In this document: piece after piece, positions 44,903 through 55,996 of the stretch | Position numbering within the stretch: the stretch's first letter is position 1 | Layout of the letters: the number at the start of each line of letters is the position of its first letter | NCBI GenBank assembly: GCA_014529385.2 | Contig: CM043960.1 | Coordinates: 74,059,410-74,123,409 of the forward strand | From: Adiantum capillus-veneris | Lineage: Eukaryota > Streptophyta > Polypodiopsida > Polypodiales > Pteridaceae | Reading direction: 5' to 3' | DNA: 64,000 nucleotides | The notes under the pieces: model-generated | Seen by the model: only the letters and a program-made list of their open reading frames with translations | Told to the model about the DNA's origin: nothing | Database searches by the model: none | Made by a program: the position numbers and the translations under genes

Positions 44903-46504
44903 CTATGCTTGAGCCTTTGTCTCAATCACTTTGTTATTTCTCTCCTTCGTAGCGTGGATTTTGGCAAGCATCTCTGAGGTTACTGGTAGGTTGTACTTCT
45001 TCAATTTGCAACCACTAATCCAATTAGGCATCTCCTCTCCTTCTAATGTCGCAAGCTTAATGGCACCACTAGATAATATGTCATGATTCACACAGGGTCC
45101 ATTGCCTCGCTTTTTGAGTTTTCGAGAATATTGTTTCAGGGTATACATTAAGACGTAATCCCCCGTAGCAAATTCCTTGTTGATAACATGTTGGTCAAAG
45201 AATGATTTCATGTTTCGTTTTTGCATGTAGATTGATGCAACTGCTCTCAATCTAGTTTCATCGAGTTTTTCCAGGTTATCTATTTGATCAGATAATTCAT
45301 GACCCATCCATTCTAATTCTTTAGCTACCCGAAGTGTGGGGATAAGAAATTCAAGTGGCAAAATCGCTTGAATTCCATAAACCATGTTGAATGGAGTTGT
45401 TCCGATTGAGGTTTTGTACACTTCTCTATATGCCCACAAAGCTGAATGGAGCTTCTGATCCCAGTCGGCTCTCGATTCACTAACAATTTTTGTGAGAATT
45501 GTCACCAAAATCTTGTTCGCACTTTCTGCTTGGCCGTTAGCTTGTGGATGATAGGGAGTGACTTTCTTTGAATTACCATGAATTCATCCAATAGGAATTC
45601 GATCACTTCATTGAAGAAATGAGTCCCTCTATCGCTCACTATCTCTATTAGTAAGCCATACCTGGTGAAAATGTTCTCATACAAAAACTGTGCTGTCGTT
45701 TTTGCATCATTTTTGGTTGTTGCTTTCGCTTCAACCCACTTCTTTAGGTAATCTGTCACCACAATAATGTATTGAGCATGAGTTTTATATCCAGGAGGCG
45801 CAATTGGTCCTACAAAATCTATTCCCCATTTTGCAAACGCTCTTGCCCCCATCATTGGCCTCAAGGGCATGTCATCTTGTGCTCTAGGAATCTTTGTCCT
45901 CTGGCAATCGTCGCATCGTTTCACAAACTCCTCGGCGTCCATGAATGTGGGCCACCATATACCAACAATAAGAATTGCTTTGGTCATTTTGTCAGCTGAG
46001 AAATGTCCTCCAGCTTGTCCGCCATGTGCTTGCTCTAAGATAGGAACATATTCCTCTTCCCTCCGCACACATTCTCAATTGATTGTCTTTTCCCCTCTTC
46101 TAAAGATTTTCCTCAATCAATACATAGTTTTCTATCTCTTTCGTGATCGTTTTGATACGTGATCTACTCATCCCTTCAAGCAGTATCCCGGCGGCGAGGT
46201 ATTCAACAATGTAGTTACTCCATTGGGGTGCTACATATAATTTGAATAGAGTCGCGTGTTCTATCGGATTTTGAAAAGTGTAGATATCACATGATTTGAT
46301 ATGCATATGAACACTTTGTTGCATTTTCGGCCAATATACACCCATTCTCATCAATCTTTGATACGTCTGTGCATGCCCATTGTGAATCCCTGTGGTTTGC
46401 ACATGAGACTGATGTAGATACAAGTCCTGTTCACTTGATTCAACACAAAGCCTAAAGATTTGATCCGATCCTTGTTTGTATAGCCTTCCAGCCAGCATTA
46501 CCAA
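44903..46504 (-). pseudogene. Second B copy: integrase with two H2C2 modules
   Basis: First H2C2 module, 46405-46280: SHVQTTGIHNGH (His-X6-His), MGVYWPKMQQSV, HIKSCDIY (second Cys lost). After a spacer with PQWSNYIVEYLAAG, the second module lies at 46026-45901: AHGGQAGGHFS (His-X6-His) and WWPTFMDAEEFVKRCDDCQ, fully canonical. The core has FAKWGIDFVGPI, VVTDYLKKWVEAKA and IVSDRGTHFFNEV; the region of the catalytic Glu is shifted out of frame near 45560. The C-terminal part is NWISGCKLKKYNLP. The parallel to 27024-28530 is residue for residue. Confidence 0.85.
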
Positions 46505-47668
46505 TGATCTAGATGCTGCAATGGTAGATGATTGTCATGTCAAATTCAATGACCCAATAGTCAACAAAGGAATTAAATCCTTGATCCATCTTGGAACCAT
46601 TTCTATGTTGAAGAGATATGCATCTGGAAAATCACGATCAACTCCTACAAGGTTTTCTCCATGCACCATTCTAGATAAATGATCCGCTGTTTGGTGTGTA
46701 GTTACTTTCTTGACTACAACAGTGAAGTCAAACTCAAGCAGTATGATGAACCATCATACAATCCGCCCCGTACTGCAAGATTTGTTTACCAAGTACAGTA
46801 GTGCTTGGTGATCAACGAAGAATACAAATTTATTAGAAAGTAGGTAATGTCTAAACTTTTTCACAGCATAGATCATACCCAAACCCTCCCTTTCAGTTGT
46901 TGTGTAATTCTTCTCTGTGCTGTTTAGTTGTCTAGTGGAGTAATTGATTGGAAAATCCATGTTGTTTTCTCCAGGTTGTGTAAGTATGCATCCGATAGCA
47001 AATGTTGATGCATCTACGTGGACGTGGAATATCTTTTCCCAATCCGGGGCCTTCAAAATTGGAGCGGATATCAATCTTTGCTTCAAAGTTTGAAAAGCTT
47101 TCTCGCACTCATGTGTCCACTCAAATTTAGTTATTAATGCGTAAAGGAGTTTTGCAATTATAGCGTATGAGTAGATAAATCTACGATAATATCCACAATG
47201 GCCCATAAATTCCTGTACCTCCTTTACCTTTACTGGTCGTGGTAGATCAACAATTACGCTGATCTTTTCTATGTCTGTCGAAATACCATTTTTGGACACT
47301 ATATGTCCCAATATTTTTCGTTGTCTTACCATGAAGACACATTCCTCCTGATTCATGCAAATCCGATACAGTCTGCATTTTTCGAACACTTTGGTCAAGT
47401 GCTCTATGTGCTCCAATATTACGAGAGAGTGAGTGCACAAGTCATCCATGTAAATTTCTAAGAACTGTCTTAGATATTCTTTAAAAGCATGACCCATCAG
47501 CCTTTGAAATGTGGCTGGTGCATTCGTTAAGCCAAAAGCGATTACCCTGAATGCAAAAATGCCCCATTCGGTTGCAAAAGCCGTCTTGTGCTGATCCTCT
47601 GGCTTTATTGCGAGTTGGTTGTAGCCTGAAAAGCCATCTAAGAAACTGTAAGCTTCTTTTCCTGCCAC
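46505..47668 (-). pseudogene. Second B copy: reverse transcriptase core and RNase H
   Basis: A 304-residue frame with FLDGFSGYNQLAIKPEDQ, FRVIAFGLTNAPATFQRLM, the catalytic LEIYMDDLCTHS, ILGHIVSKNGIST, VHVDASTFAIGCILTQ (RNase H Asp), TTTEREGLGMIYAVK and FVFFVDHQALLYLV. It stops at a TGA in GRIV-stop-WFIILLEFDF, where the plus copy has Arg. The coding then continues to the integrase. This is the best preserved RT in the window. Confidence 0.9.
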
Positions 47669-48331
47669 TCTTTCTATTACATGATCAGTAATGGATAGGG
47701 GATAGTTGTCCTAAATTGTAGCAGTGTTTACTTTCTTGAGATTGACGCACACTCTCAACTTTCTATTTTTCTTTGGGACCACCACAATTGGTGAAACCCA
47801 GTGAGTGTTCTCAATTTCGTAAATAAACTCTGTCTCTTTCAGCTTATCTATCTCCTCCTTGATCTTCCTTGCAAACGTCTCATTGTAAGTATAAGGACGT
47901 TGTCTGCTTGGTTTGGCGTCATTGTTAAGGGGTATTGTGTGTTGACAGATACTTGGATCCACCCCTTTAAGATATTTGTATGACCATGCAAACACATCTC
48001 TATATTGTTTTAGAGTAGCTATCAAAAGCTTTTCCTCTTCTTCAATAAGATCCGTGGAAATATATACAGGTTTTGGATCTTCTCTTGGCTCCGCTAGATC
48101 TATTCGTTTGGCTTTTTCAGAACCATCGTATGATGTACCAGGTTCCTTCAATTCCCCCATCGGTTGTTGCACTATGATCTTCCTATCTTGTATGGTATAC
48201 TTCTTGTAATGGGATGGCACATTCATCTTGTCAGAGTTCGTGTCCTCATCGGTTTCCATTTCAATTGTCCAGATGTCTTTGAGGGTTTGTTTGAGCTTAT
48301 TGTACGCTCTTTTCCTCTCTGTTTTGGTCAT
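47669..48331 (-). pseudogene. Second B copy: RT N-terminal region
   Basis: It starts at an ATG (48331) aligned with the plus copy start at 25281: MTKTERKRAYNKLKQ against MTRVQRKKKYQELKK. It continues with VPSHYKKYTIQDRKII, YRDVFAWSYKYLKGVDPSIC and WVSPIVVVPKKNRKLRVCV. The open frame extends rightwards through the T2 LTR, but that part is not element coding. A stop and shift near 47700 separate it from the RT core. Confidence 0.85.
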
Positions 48332-48359
48332 TCTAGACCCTGTTTCTCCCTCCTTATGT

Positions 48360-48518
48360 TGACGGACGCAAAGCAGACCCCGAACCCCGACGGCCTCTAA
48401 AACGCCGGGGGACGAATGGCGTGCCTCGAGCCTGCCACCACGGTAAAGTGAATAGGGGGCACCACCTAGCTTTGAGCGGCTAGGACGCAAAACCCACGAT
48501 GTTATGAACACCGCAAGC

Positions 48519-48561
<43 letters not shown>

Positions 48562-49580
48562 GTACTTGCAAATGATGAAAACCCTTGGGGGTGTGAGGGT
48601 GAATTATTTTTGCAATATTTACGAGGTGGCATGCTGTGGTGGTAGAGAGGTAGGGGGGGAGGTAGGGGAGGAGGCGGCTCAATGATTGTGAATACTCACC
48701 ACCCAGAGCGTGCATACATGTGTGCATCGACCATTGGAGTCCAGAGATGGATGTGGTTCCCTTCGCATGGTGCAATTCTCAAGGCAAACCCAACACACAA
48801 GCCCCCTCCCCCTGATGGTGATAGTGTCAATCCCTCCTACTACACTCTACCAAATGCTTGGTTCCTCATGAATTGCCCCCCCCCCCCCGATAGTGACCTC
48901 TCAGTGCCAATTTATAGGTGTTGGCTGCTTGGATTATGGTAATCCCAGTGTGGTTAGGGTAAGCTTAATCAGGGAGACAAAGCAAGTGGTGGGCCTGGTG
49001 TGGTTGACCCTTGCTTTTTTTTGGGAGGTTATTAAAAGATGGGAATCTCTAGGTGGGCCTTTGTGACCATCACCTAGAGAGAGGATATTTACAAAGAATG
49101 GAAATTTACAATGGCTCGGGTGAAAACTGAAGATAATGATGAAAATAACCTAAACATTACTGGGATGGCGTCGTGGTTGTGTGTTACAGGCGAATGGCGT
49201 GCTGGTGGTGCGTCGGTGTCGAGCGTACTTCTTTTCGGAGTCGTCCGGGGCATGCCTTCGGCACATTTTCTCTTTTTGTTGTTGGCGGTGCGTGCTTTGG
49301 ATCTTTCTTCTTTTGTTTGTTGATGTCGTGGTTGTTTTCTTGTATTTGTGGTGTGGTCCATATATGCGTGTGTGTATGTATTCGTGCATGAGGGCGGTGT
49401 GTGTGTGTTTTGTATAGGTATGTGTGTGCGAAAACGTGCGTGGGAAGGGGGGATACATATATATAATACATATATAGTTTTTTTGTTTTTTTTTTCTTCT
49501 TCTCGCGGATGGCCGGCGGCCTATTTCTGCGCAAGGCGGATGGGGAGGGGGGCTAGGATAGGGGTAGAGAGTGTGTGTGT

Positions 49581-49631
<51 letters not shown>

Positions 49632-49658
49632 GCATGTAGGTAGGGTGTGTGTGTGTAT

Positions 49659-49689
<31 letters not shown>

Positions 49690-50563
49690 TGCGGACTGCT
49701 GCGCACAGCGCGAGGTGAATGGGTGGGTGTGTGCGTGCTTTGCGTATTGCTGCACACAACGCGATGGGAGAGAGGGGGGGGGGGGGGGGGGGGGGGTGAT
49801 TGTGTGTGTGTGTTGTGTGTGTGGGTGGTCCTATGCGACGCTGCCCGTGAGAGGGATAGAGAGAGAGTGGACTTCCTTGCTTGCATGGCCTGAGCGCCCG
49901 AGTGAGAGAGAGAGAGAGAATCCGCGCTAAGCTTTGAGAGAGAGTGTGTGAGGGAGAGGGAGAGGTGAGGCTTTGGGATAAGAGAGAGAGGGAGTGTGTG
50001 AGGGAGAGGGAGGGGTGAGGTGGGGAGTGGGGTATGGGAGATGTGTGGGTGAGAGGGAGAGGAGGGGTTCATCGTCTTGCATGGGAGCTTGAGGACGAGG
50101 GGGGGGGATGAGGCCGATAGAGGGTGAGGCGAGCGGGTGGGGAAGAGGGAGGAGGGGTCAGAGAGGGAATATTAGCGGGCCAAAAATGGGGGGTGGGAAA
50201 GAGTGGTAGGGGTGAAATGAGAGGGGGAATGTAAAGGTGAGTGTAAGAGTGAGTGTAAAAATACGGAGAGCGGAAGGGGGGGGGGGTTCCATACGGCTCA
50301 TACAAAGGGAGCATGAGAGAGGGGTCGGGAGTTTTTTTTTAGAGCTTCTGCCTGGCCGGGGAGGGTAAATTGGGAGAGAGAGATATTAGGGAAGGGTATG
50401 TAGGTAAAAATGAGGGAGGGAGAGAGAGAGAGAGTTTTTATCCAATGCCCGTAGGTCGGGGGGGGAAATAAGCTACGATGGGGGGGTTACTGAGAGTGGG
50501 GGGGGGGGGGTGAAACGAGTTTTTTTTTCTTTTTTTTCTTTGATTTCCAAAAGTCGGCTATCA
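48360..50563 (-). mobile_element. T2 element 3' LTR, purine-rich with long G tracts
   Basis: The minus-strand start TGATAGCCGACTTTTGG matches the start of the other T LTRs. The end, near GCGTCCGTCA, is aligned through the shared CTAGGTGGTGCCCC and AGAGGCC boxes. The middle differs strongly and is dominated on the plus strand by GT, GA and G runs: (CA)n at 48521-48556, GT repeats 49565-49685, 23 G at 49774-49796, and further runs of 7-13 G to 50510. It has inserted into the B copy about 30 bp upstream of the RT start codon. Open frames through this repeat DNA are not genes. Confidence 0.7.
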
Positions 50564-50582
50564 TTAGCCCTCTCCCTTTTGG
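50564..50582 (-). other. Polypurine tract of T2
   Basis: Minus-strand AAAAGGGAGAGGGCTAA lies directly upstream of TGATAGCC. Same arrangement as T1 (9017-9032). Confidence 0.7.
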
Positions 50583-50592
50583 CTAGAGGCAT

Positions 50593-52260
50593 TCATGCTT
50601 CTAGCCCTTCTTCTGCTTCTTCAGCTGTAGAGTTAGAGGGTTCTGCCTCTTCTGGAATGTCTAGCACGAATTCTGGGTCAAACCTAAGAAAATACCTTTT
50701 CAGTCTCCATCCATTGACTCTAGTCTTGTGAATTCTCCCATCTGCTTCCATCAACTTATATCTACCATTGTCATAGCGCTTCTTGATGATGAATGGCCCT
50801 TCCCATCTGGGTTGAAATTTCTTATCCTTCCTAGTGTCAAATCTATTGTCATATCGCAGTACTAACATGCCTTTTTCCAGTCCTTTCTCTTTAAGCCCTT
50901 GATTGAAAGTGAGTCGGCGTTGTTCTACCTGTGCTACATAGTGATTGATTGATTCTTCCCTATCTAGTTGGAGTCTCTCTAGATCCAAGATGTGGTTTCG
51001 GAGGTTTACAATTGGACGGTGTGTCTGGCTAGCCAAGACTCGTAAGCTGGCTATTTGTACCTCAATGGGTAGAATTGCCTCCTTCCCATAAACTAGATGG
51101 AAAGGAGTGAAACCTAGTGATGTTCGGAACGTTGTTCTGTAGGCCCAAAGAGCTGCCATGAGATGTTTATCCCAGTCCCCTGTGTGGTTGTTCACGTGTT
51201 TTGTGATGATTTTGCAAATCATTCCATTTACCTTCTCTACCAGACCATTGCATTGTGGGTAGTATGGTGTGGAATGCCAACATGTGATGCCTAACTTCTT
51301 CATCAATTTTCCCACCAAATCACCTCTGAATCATGGTCCTCTATCTGATATTATTTCAAGAGGAGTGCCAAAACGGAAAACGATATGCTCAAAAATGAAC
51401 TTTGCCACCTCTTGGGCTGTAATGCGAGTGGTGGCCGTTGCTTCTGCCCATCGCGTCATGTAGTCTACACCCACTATGATGTACAATTTACCTGATTGGG
51501 CCCTTGGTAAGGGACCGATTGCATCTATTCCCCATTTCTCAAAAGGACCATATGAAATGATAGGGGTTTGTGGCTCGTAGGTTAACATCCGATCACTGCC
51601 CACTTGACAAGCCTTACATGTTTTACACCAATGGTGTACATCTCTGTTCAAACTAGGCCAAAAGTATCATGCCTGTAGAATCTTCCTACTGGTGATAGCT
51701 AGAGCAAAGTGACCGCCGCAAACGCCGTCATGGAAACTTGAAATTACCTCTGTGATTTCACTGGAGGTTGGCACTCGCCTAAGAATTTGATCTTTTCCCT
51801 TACAATATAAGTGGTCGTCTATAAGGCGGTACCTAGTAGCCTTCCTTACCAGCCATTGTTTTTGGACTTTGGTGTGTCCTGCTGGACATTCTCCTGTATC
51901 TAGAAAGCTGATGATATCAGGCATAGCATCACTACCTTGGAAGAGGGGTAGTTTTAATTTGATTGCTCCTACGGGAACATCTTGTATTCTTTCTTTAGCT
52001 AGTGCATTTGCCTCTTGATTTTTTGCTCTGGGGACATGGAAGAGCTTCACTTCTTCAAAATTCTTCAGAAGGTCCTTAACTTGGCAAAGTTGACCAGGTA
52101 AAACCTGATTTTTGCACTCCTAGGTACCATTTATCTGGCTTATCAAAAGCAAAGAGTCGTCGAACACATTCAGGCGCTGAACTCTTTGTGAAATACATTG
52201 TTCCAGCCCAAGGATTAGGGCTGCACATTCTACTTCATTGTTGGAGTGGGAGTGTAATAA
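50593..52260 (-). pseudogene. T2 element: end of archaeal-type RNase H and integrase
   Basis: The right edge (52260-52050) encodes SNNEVECAALILGLEQC and INGT-stop-ECKN, the end of the second RNase H as in T1. The integrase follows: FHDGVCGGHFALAI, then after a stop WCKTCKACQ, FEKWGIDAIGPLPR, VGVDYMTRWAEATA, IISDRGP, a second break near 51325, then YPQCNGLVEKVNG (catalytic Glu) and a C-terminal GMLVLRYDNRFD ... RWEGPFIIKKRYDNG. This is the same lineage as T1. It is truncated sharply at about 52260, where unrelated AT-rich DNA begins, so RT is missing. Confidence 0.85.
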
Positions 52261-52763
52261 CTGCCCCATAAGACCTATTTAGGAATTTTGGAAAATTTTC
52301 AAGACCCATTTCTTATAACGCTATTAAAAAACTTAGTATTTTTGTGTAGTTTGAGCTATCATCTATTCACGGTTACACTCTATGTTTCATATACCCCTTA
52401 ACATATATCTATAGGGATATGTGTATTTATATACATACTTATATGCATCAACTACAATGACATCAAAAGAATGAGAGAAGCATGGCACTAACTCAATTTG
52501 CATGTAGAAAAAGTTCTTTGAATCAGTAGCTCAGATTTGAGACAGTAACGTTAAAGAATTGGCTATATCAACACTCATAAAATGAATCTACAATAATCAA
52601 AATTAAATTTTAGAATTGAAGGGACCTCAAACTAGTGTGGTGTTTAGAAACACCAAGATAAAAAATAAAATCCAATTCACATATTTACATGGATCCAGGT
52701 ATTGTACAACTCATATGAGAAAATGATACTATGCCAAGAGGCTCAATGACTATAAATACATCA
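52261..52763. other. AT-rich spacer, nothing recognised
   Basis: No open frame or repeat of note. It marks the transition from retroelement DNA to the gene-like segment. Confidence 0.5.
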
Positions 52764-53491
52764 TTAAACTTTTCGTTTTCTCATGTATTGCTCCAATAAG
52801 TACAAGGTTTCTCTATCACAAGCTGCTTCATTTACCAACATATTGCAAGTATACTCTCGTTTGTCCCTTGCATGGATCCAACCAAGTAACCATGCAGTGA
52901 TTGTTCTCTCCAAAAAACTTTCAAGCTCTTCATTTGATTGATTCCACATTTTTGGAAAAATCAAGTAGGTTCCGGGCATATTCCACATTACACTGTAAAG
53001 GGCCTCGTAATTAATTAAGGTATTATTTCCATCCAGATCATGAAAAATTCTCCATGCTACATCCAAGTTCTTATGGTATATAAATCGATATCCAATGAGA
53101 AGATCTGTCTTTTGGCATGCTGCATGTCTTGCTATGACATTAAATTTTTGATGGTGTTGTGTTGTGGAAAGCATAACTCAAGAATATGACGAGTCCTTTG
53201 CAATCTATTAGTGCTCCAAATCCACACCTCAAACCATTGCATGCAAAAATCAAGGAAAGCGAATGCATCTTTGCAAATAAAATGCCACACATTTGTACTC
53301 TCTTCAACGAGATACATATGTTTTCCCCAATCTGGGCATACATCACCATGTTGCATTTCAATGGTCTTAAGTAAAACACAACTGATCAGTTCAAGGGTCA
53401 ATACTCTTATTTGTTTCCGCATAGTATCTGAGGGTGGTGGAATCAATTTCCTTCTAGGCCTATGAGTCCTCAATGACATGTGCCACCTCAA
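52764..53491 (-). pseudogene. FCP1/NIF-phosphatase-like gene, degenerate copy
   Basis: Two overlapping frames read as one domain: IRVLTLELISCVLLKT, DAFAFLDFCMQWFEVWIWST, then after a one-base shift at a CACAACACAACACC slippage site (about 53145-53160) FNVIARHAACQKTDL and NMPGTYLIFPKMW. The layout matches the neighbouring gene at 54166-55059, but both catalytic motifs are lost: the DxN/D nucleophile motif reads LELIS, and IDDSP reads INYEA. It would be a non-catalytic paralogue or a pseudogene. FCP1-type enzymes dephosphorylate protein substrates such as the RNA polymerase II C-terminal domain. Confidence 0.6.
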
Positions 53492-54165
53492 TAGTAAATG
53501 CTTTGTACATTTGAAATCAAATTTATATGCTTCAGAATCTCCTGTTCCAAAAAAAAGGCATGATGGTCAATGGAAGAGATTTATTTTCAATTAACACACT
53601 GTGCACCAACATTATTTATTTTATCCAAGATATATATAGACTTAAACCTTGAGAAGACAAAAAAAGAAAATATTTTTCTTCAATGCACAGAATAAATCTT
53701 GTACAAAGAGCTCCAACCACAAAGATAAAAGAGAGACTTCTTTTCCAAGGCTGAATAACATCTAGTTGATGAAATATAAAAGTGTACATATTTGGTTCAT
53801 GTTCAAATAATTGGACCCAACACATTGTTTTGGTCGGAATACTAGTACCCAACACATTGTTTTGGTCAAAATATTCTTAACACATTTCCACCACTCTAGA
53901 TGTATGTGAACATTCCAAGTGATTGAGTCAACGCGCACGCCAAGCCCTTATTGGTTGTTTTCTTCCACCCGCAATAACAAATATGCTAGATTAGATAAAA
54001 ATTTGATTTTATTTTTTATAATTTTTTGATAAATCTAAAGTGAGTCCTAGCCATAAGATTAAGTAAGCCTTTTGTAGCTTTGATATGTATGCTTTTGCTT
54101 CAACTCCGCTAATGAAATGACCACGACCATACCCCAAGCTAGTAGCATAAGCAATAGCATGTTGA
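53492..54165. other. AT-rich intergenic spacer
   Basis: No coding signal. A short direct repeat CCCAACACATTGTTTTGGTC occurs at about 53817 and 53848. Confidence 0.5.
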
Positions 54166-55059
54166 TCACTCAATTTTTTTTTTTTTGTGAGACAATTTTA
54201 ACAAGTTCAACTGGTTTGAAGATAATAGGGGCACACCAAACTTGGATGCCAACATAGCTGGATCCTTGCTTAAGGAGTTTACTACTTTCTTGCCTCTACT
54301 TTCTTGAACATAACTTAACTTTTTATTGCACAATGGTAGCTGTGAAGATGCACAAGATGAGCTTTCCACTTCGACTGAATTGTTGTCAAGTTCTTCCCTT
54401 AGAACTTGGACATTGAACATGCCCCATTCTTCCATAATGTCTTGAAACTTTGTAAATAGTTCATGACCCTCTGTGATTGGAGATTGTCCTAGCCGATTGA
54501 GTGAAATAACAGATCGAATGTCATCTGTATTATTTAGATTTAAAAGGTATGGTAGAAGCTCATTGCAAAGAAGATAGTCAGGTCTCCCTTGAAAACTTTC
54601 AGGGTATAAGTAGTTATCATTTGGGTTAATACATCCCTTGAAAGGGCTATCATCAATGAGCAATGTATTCTTTCTACTGCATAAATTCCTGCACTGATAC
54701 CAAACCCTCAACAAAGGCTTAAACATAGCCTCAACATTAGGCTTATCCGGTCTATACACTTTTCGAAGATTATGGATGTAGCAATCTTCTTGTCCCCATA
54801 CCATAAAGAAATGATATTTTTTATGTGCATGATTTTCAAGAGTGTTCACATAAGTGGAAACATTCTTTTGTAGCATGGTGGACCAAATACCAACATAAAA
54901 GTACTGACATATCTCATCCAAAAATTCAAAACAACCCGGGCGAACAACAATTGTGGTGTGACCAAGGTCAATTTTGACACAATCTGTACATGGATGCCTC
55001 TTGTCTTCTTTGTTGAGTAAAACTCCATTAAGATCAAGAATGAGTGCATGTTTCTTCAT
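54166..55059 (-). CDS. FCP1-homology (NLI-interacting factor-like) phosphatase
   Basis: A frame of about 298 residues. MKKHALILDLNGVLLNKED opens the HAD-type FCP1 domain, with the second Asp of the DxD motif replaced by Asn (DLNGVL). VRPGCFEFLDEICQYFYVGIWST (in part) gives the central motif, VWGQEDCYIHNLRKVYR the insert, and NTLLIDDSPFKGCINPNDNY the acidic motif IV. The C-terminal 130 residues are Ser- and Lys-rich and end in KLSHKKKKIE, a possible nuclear signal. I chose the ATG at 55059; the frame is open further upstream to about 55125, so an upstream exon is possible. The DLN form is, from memory, common in plant members. Substrate unknown. Confidence 0.75.
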   Translation of the reverse strand: MKKHALILDLNGVLLNKEDKRHPCTDCVKIDLGHTTIVVRPGCFEFLDEICQYFYVGIWSTMLQKNVSTYVNTLENHAHKKYHFFMVWGQEDCYIHNLRKVYRPDKPNVEAMFKPLLRVWYQCRNLCSRKNTLLIDDSPFKGCINPNDNYLYPESFQGRPDYLLCNELLPYLLNLNNTDDIRSVISLNRLGQSPITEGHELFTKFQDIMEEWGMFNVQVLREELDNNSVEVESSSCASSQLPLCNKKLSYVQESRGKKVVNSLSKDPAMLASKFGVPLLSSNQLNLLKLSHKKKKIE

Positions 55060-55185
55060 GCTGATTGCATGAGAAATATTTTTTGCATACGATACAAAAG
55101 ATGATAATGATTTAAGTTTTTGCACTTATAAATCTCAAAACAAGGGACCATATATTTGCAGCACACAATTGTAAATTGCACACGT

Positions 55186-55996
55186 TTATTTACGTCTCAT
55201 ACTCCCATACTCATCTATAATGATGTCTCCTAAAAGTGATTGCATTTCTCTATTGATGTGGGAAGATTGAAAGACTAGTTTATCTCCATCTCTCTCAAAA
55301 GAATATAAGCTTCCAAGTGGCGTACGTTTTTGTGCATCAGGACGTAGCTCCTCAACATTGATGTCTACTTGTGGCACACTGGATCCTTGATTTTGAATGT
55401 CAATTTTTTCCTGCAAAGACAACATAATAGAATTTTGTATTATCTTTCAAAAAGGGCCATATCTATACTAATCACATTGGACAAATAAGTACCTTTGTTT
55501 TTCTGACCAACTTCAATCCCTTGCTCCCTTTCTTGAATGATCTGGACTTTGTTTGTATTTGGTGTCGCTTTTCCAGTCCCTTTGTCAGTTTTTTCTTGTA
55601 TGTCCTTGGTTGCAAGAGTCGCTTGGAGCTCTTCATTGGTTTCACCCTTCTTCTCACTACCCTCTGCATCCTCATCTCTTTGAGGCATGTTGTTAGTGTC
55701 GTGTGAAGGTTTTGGAGAATTTTGCACAACAAAATCACTTTGATGCTCTACAACCACCATCTCCTCTTCACTATTCCTAATGTCACTTTCATGAATTTGG
55801 GTCTCTCCAATTGTAGGTAGCATGTTCTCGCTCTCTTTAGTCATGTCATTTGAAGTTTTTTGAGAGGTTTGTTCTACAAGATCACTTTTGTGCTCCACAA
55901 GATCGCCTTTATGAAACTCGGTCTCTCCAACAATGGTGGGTAGCACTTGTGCTGCTTGAGATATGTTATCTCCGTCTTCTATTTTGTTGTCTTCAT
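55186..55996 (-). pseudogene. ParB-methyltransferase gene: 3' exons, acidic C-terminus
   Basis: Exon 3 starts at 55996 after the acceptor CATCTTTCAG. Joined to the donor at 57570 it keeps frame (GDEQ then DEDNKIEDGDN). It is Glu/Asp/Lys-rich with two diverged repeats, each starting LPTI(V)GET and followed by EH-K/Q-SDxVxQ. A donor AAAG|GTACTT at 55493 and an acceptor TTTGCAG at 55411 would give an 82-bp intron, but the frames do not match. The last frame (55410-55186) ends GDIIIDEYGSMRRK-stop. The link to upstream exons is by splice phase only. Confidence 0.5.

Noticed and set aside
48332-48775. Upstream extension of the RT frame, giving a longer N-terminus
   Set aside because: The extension crosses the T2 LTR boundary at 48360 and a CA microsatellite. 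Homology to the plus copy begins at the ATG at 48331.
49111-50314. Several long open frames on both strands rich in His/Thr or Val/Cys/Gly
   Set aside because: They are translations of GT/CA, GA and G-tract repeats within the T2 LTR; low-complexity DNA lacks stops in some frames.
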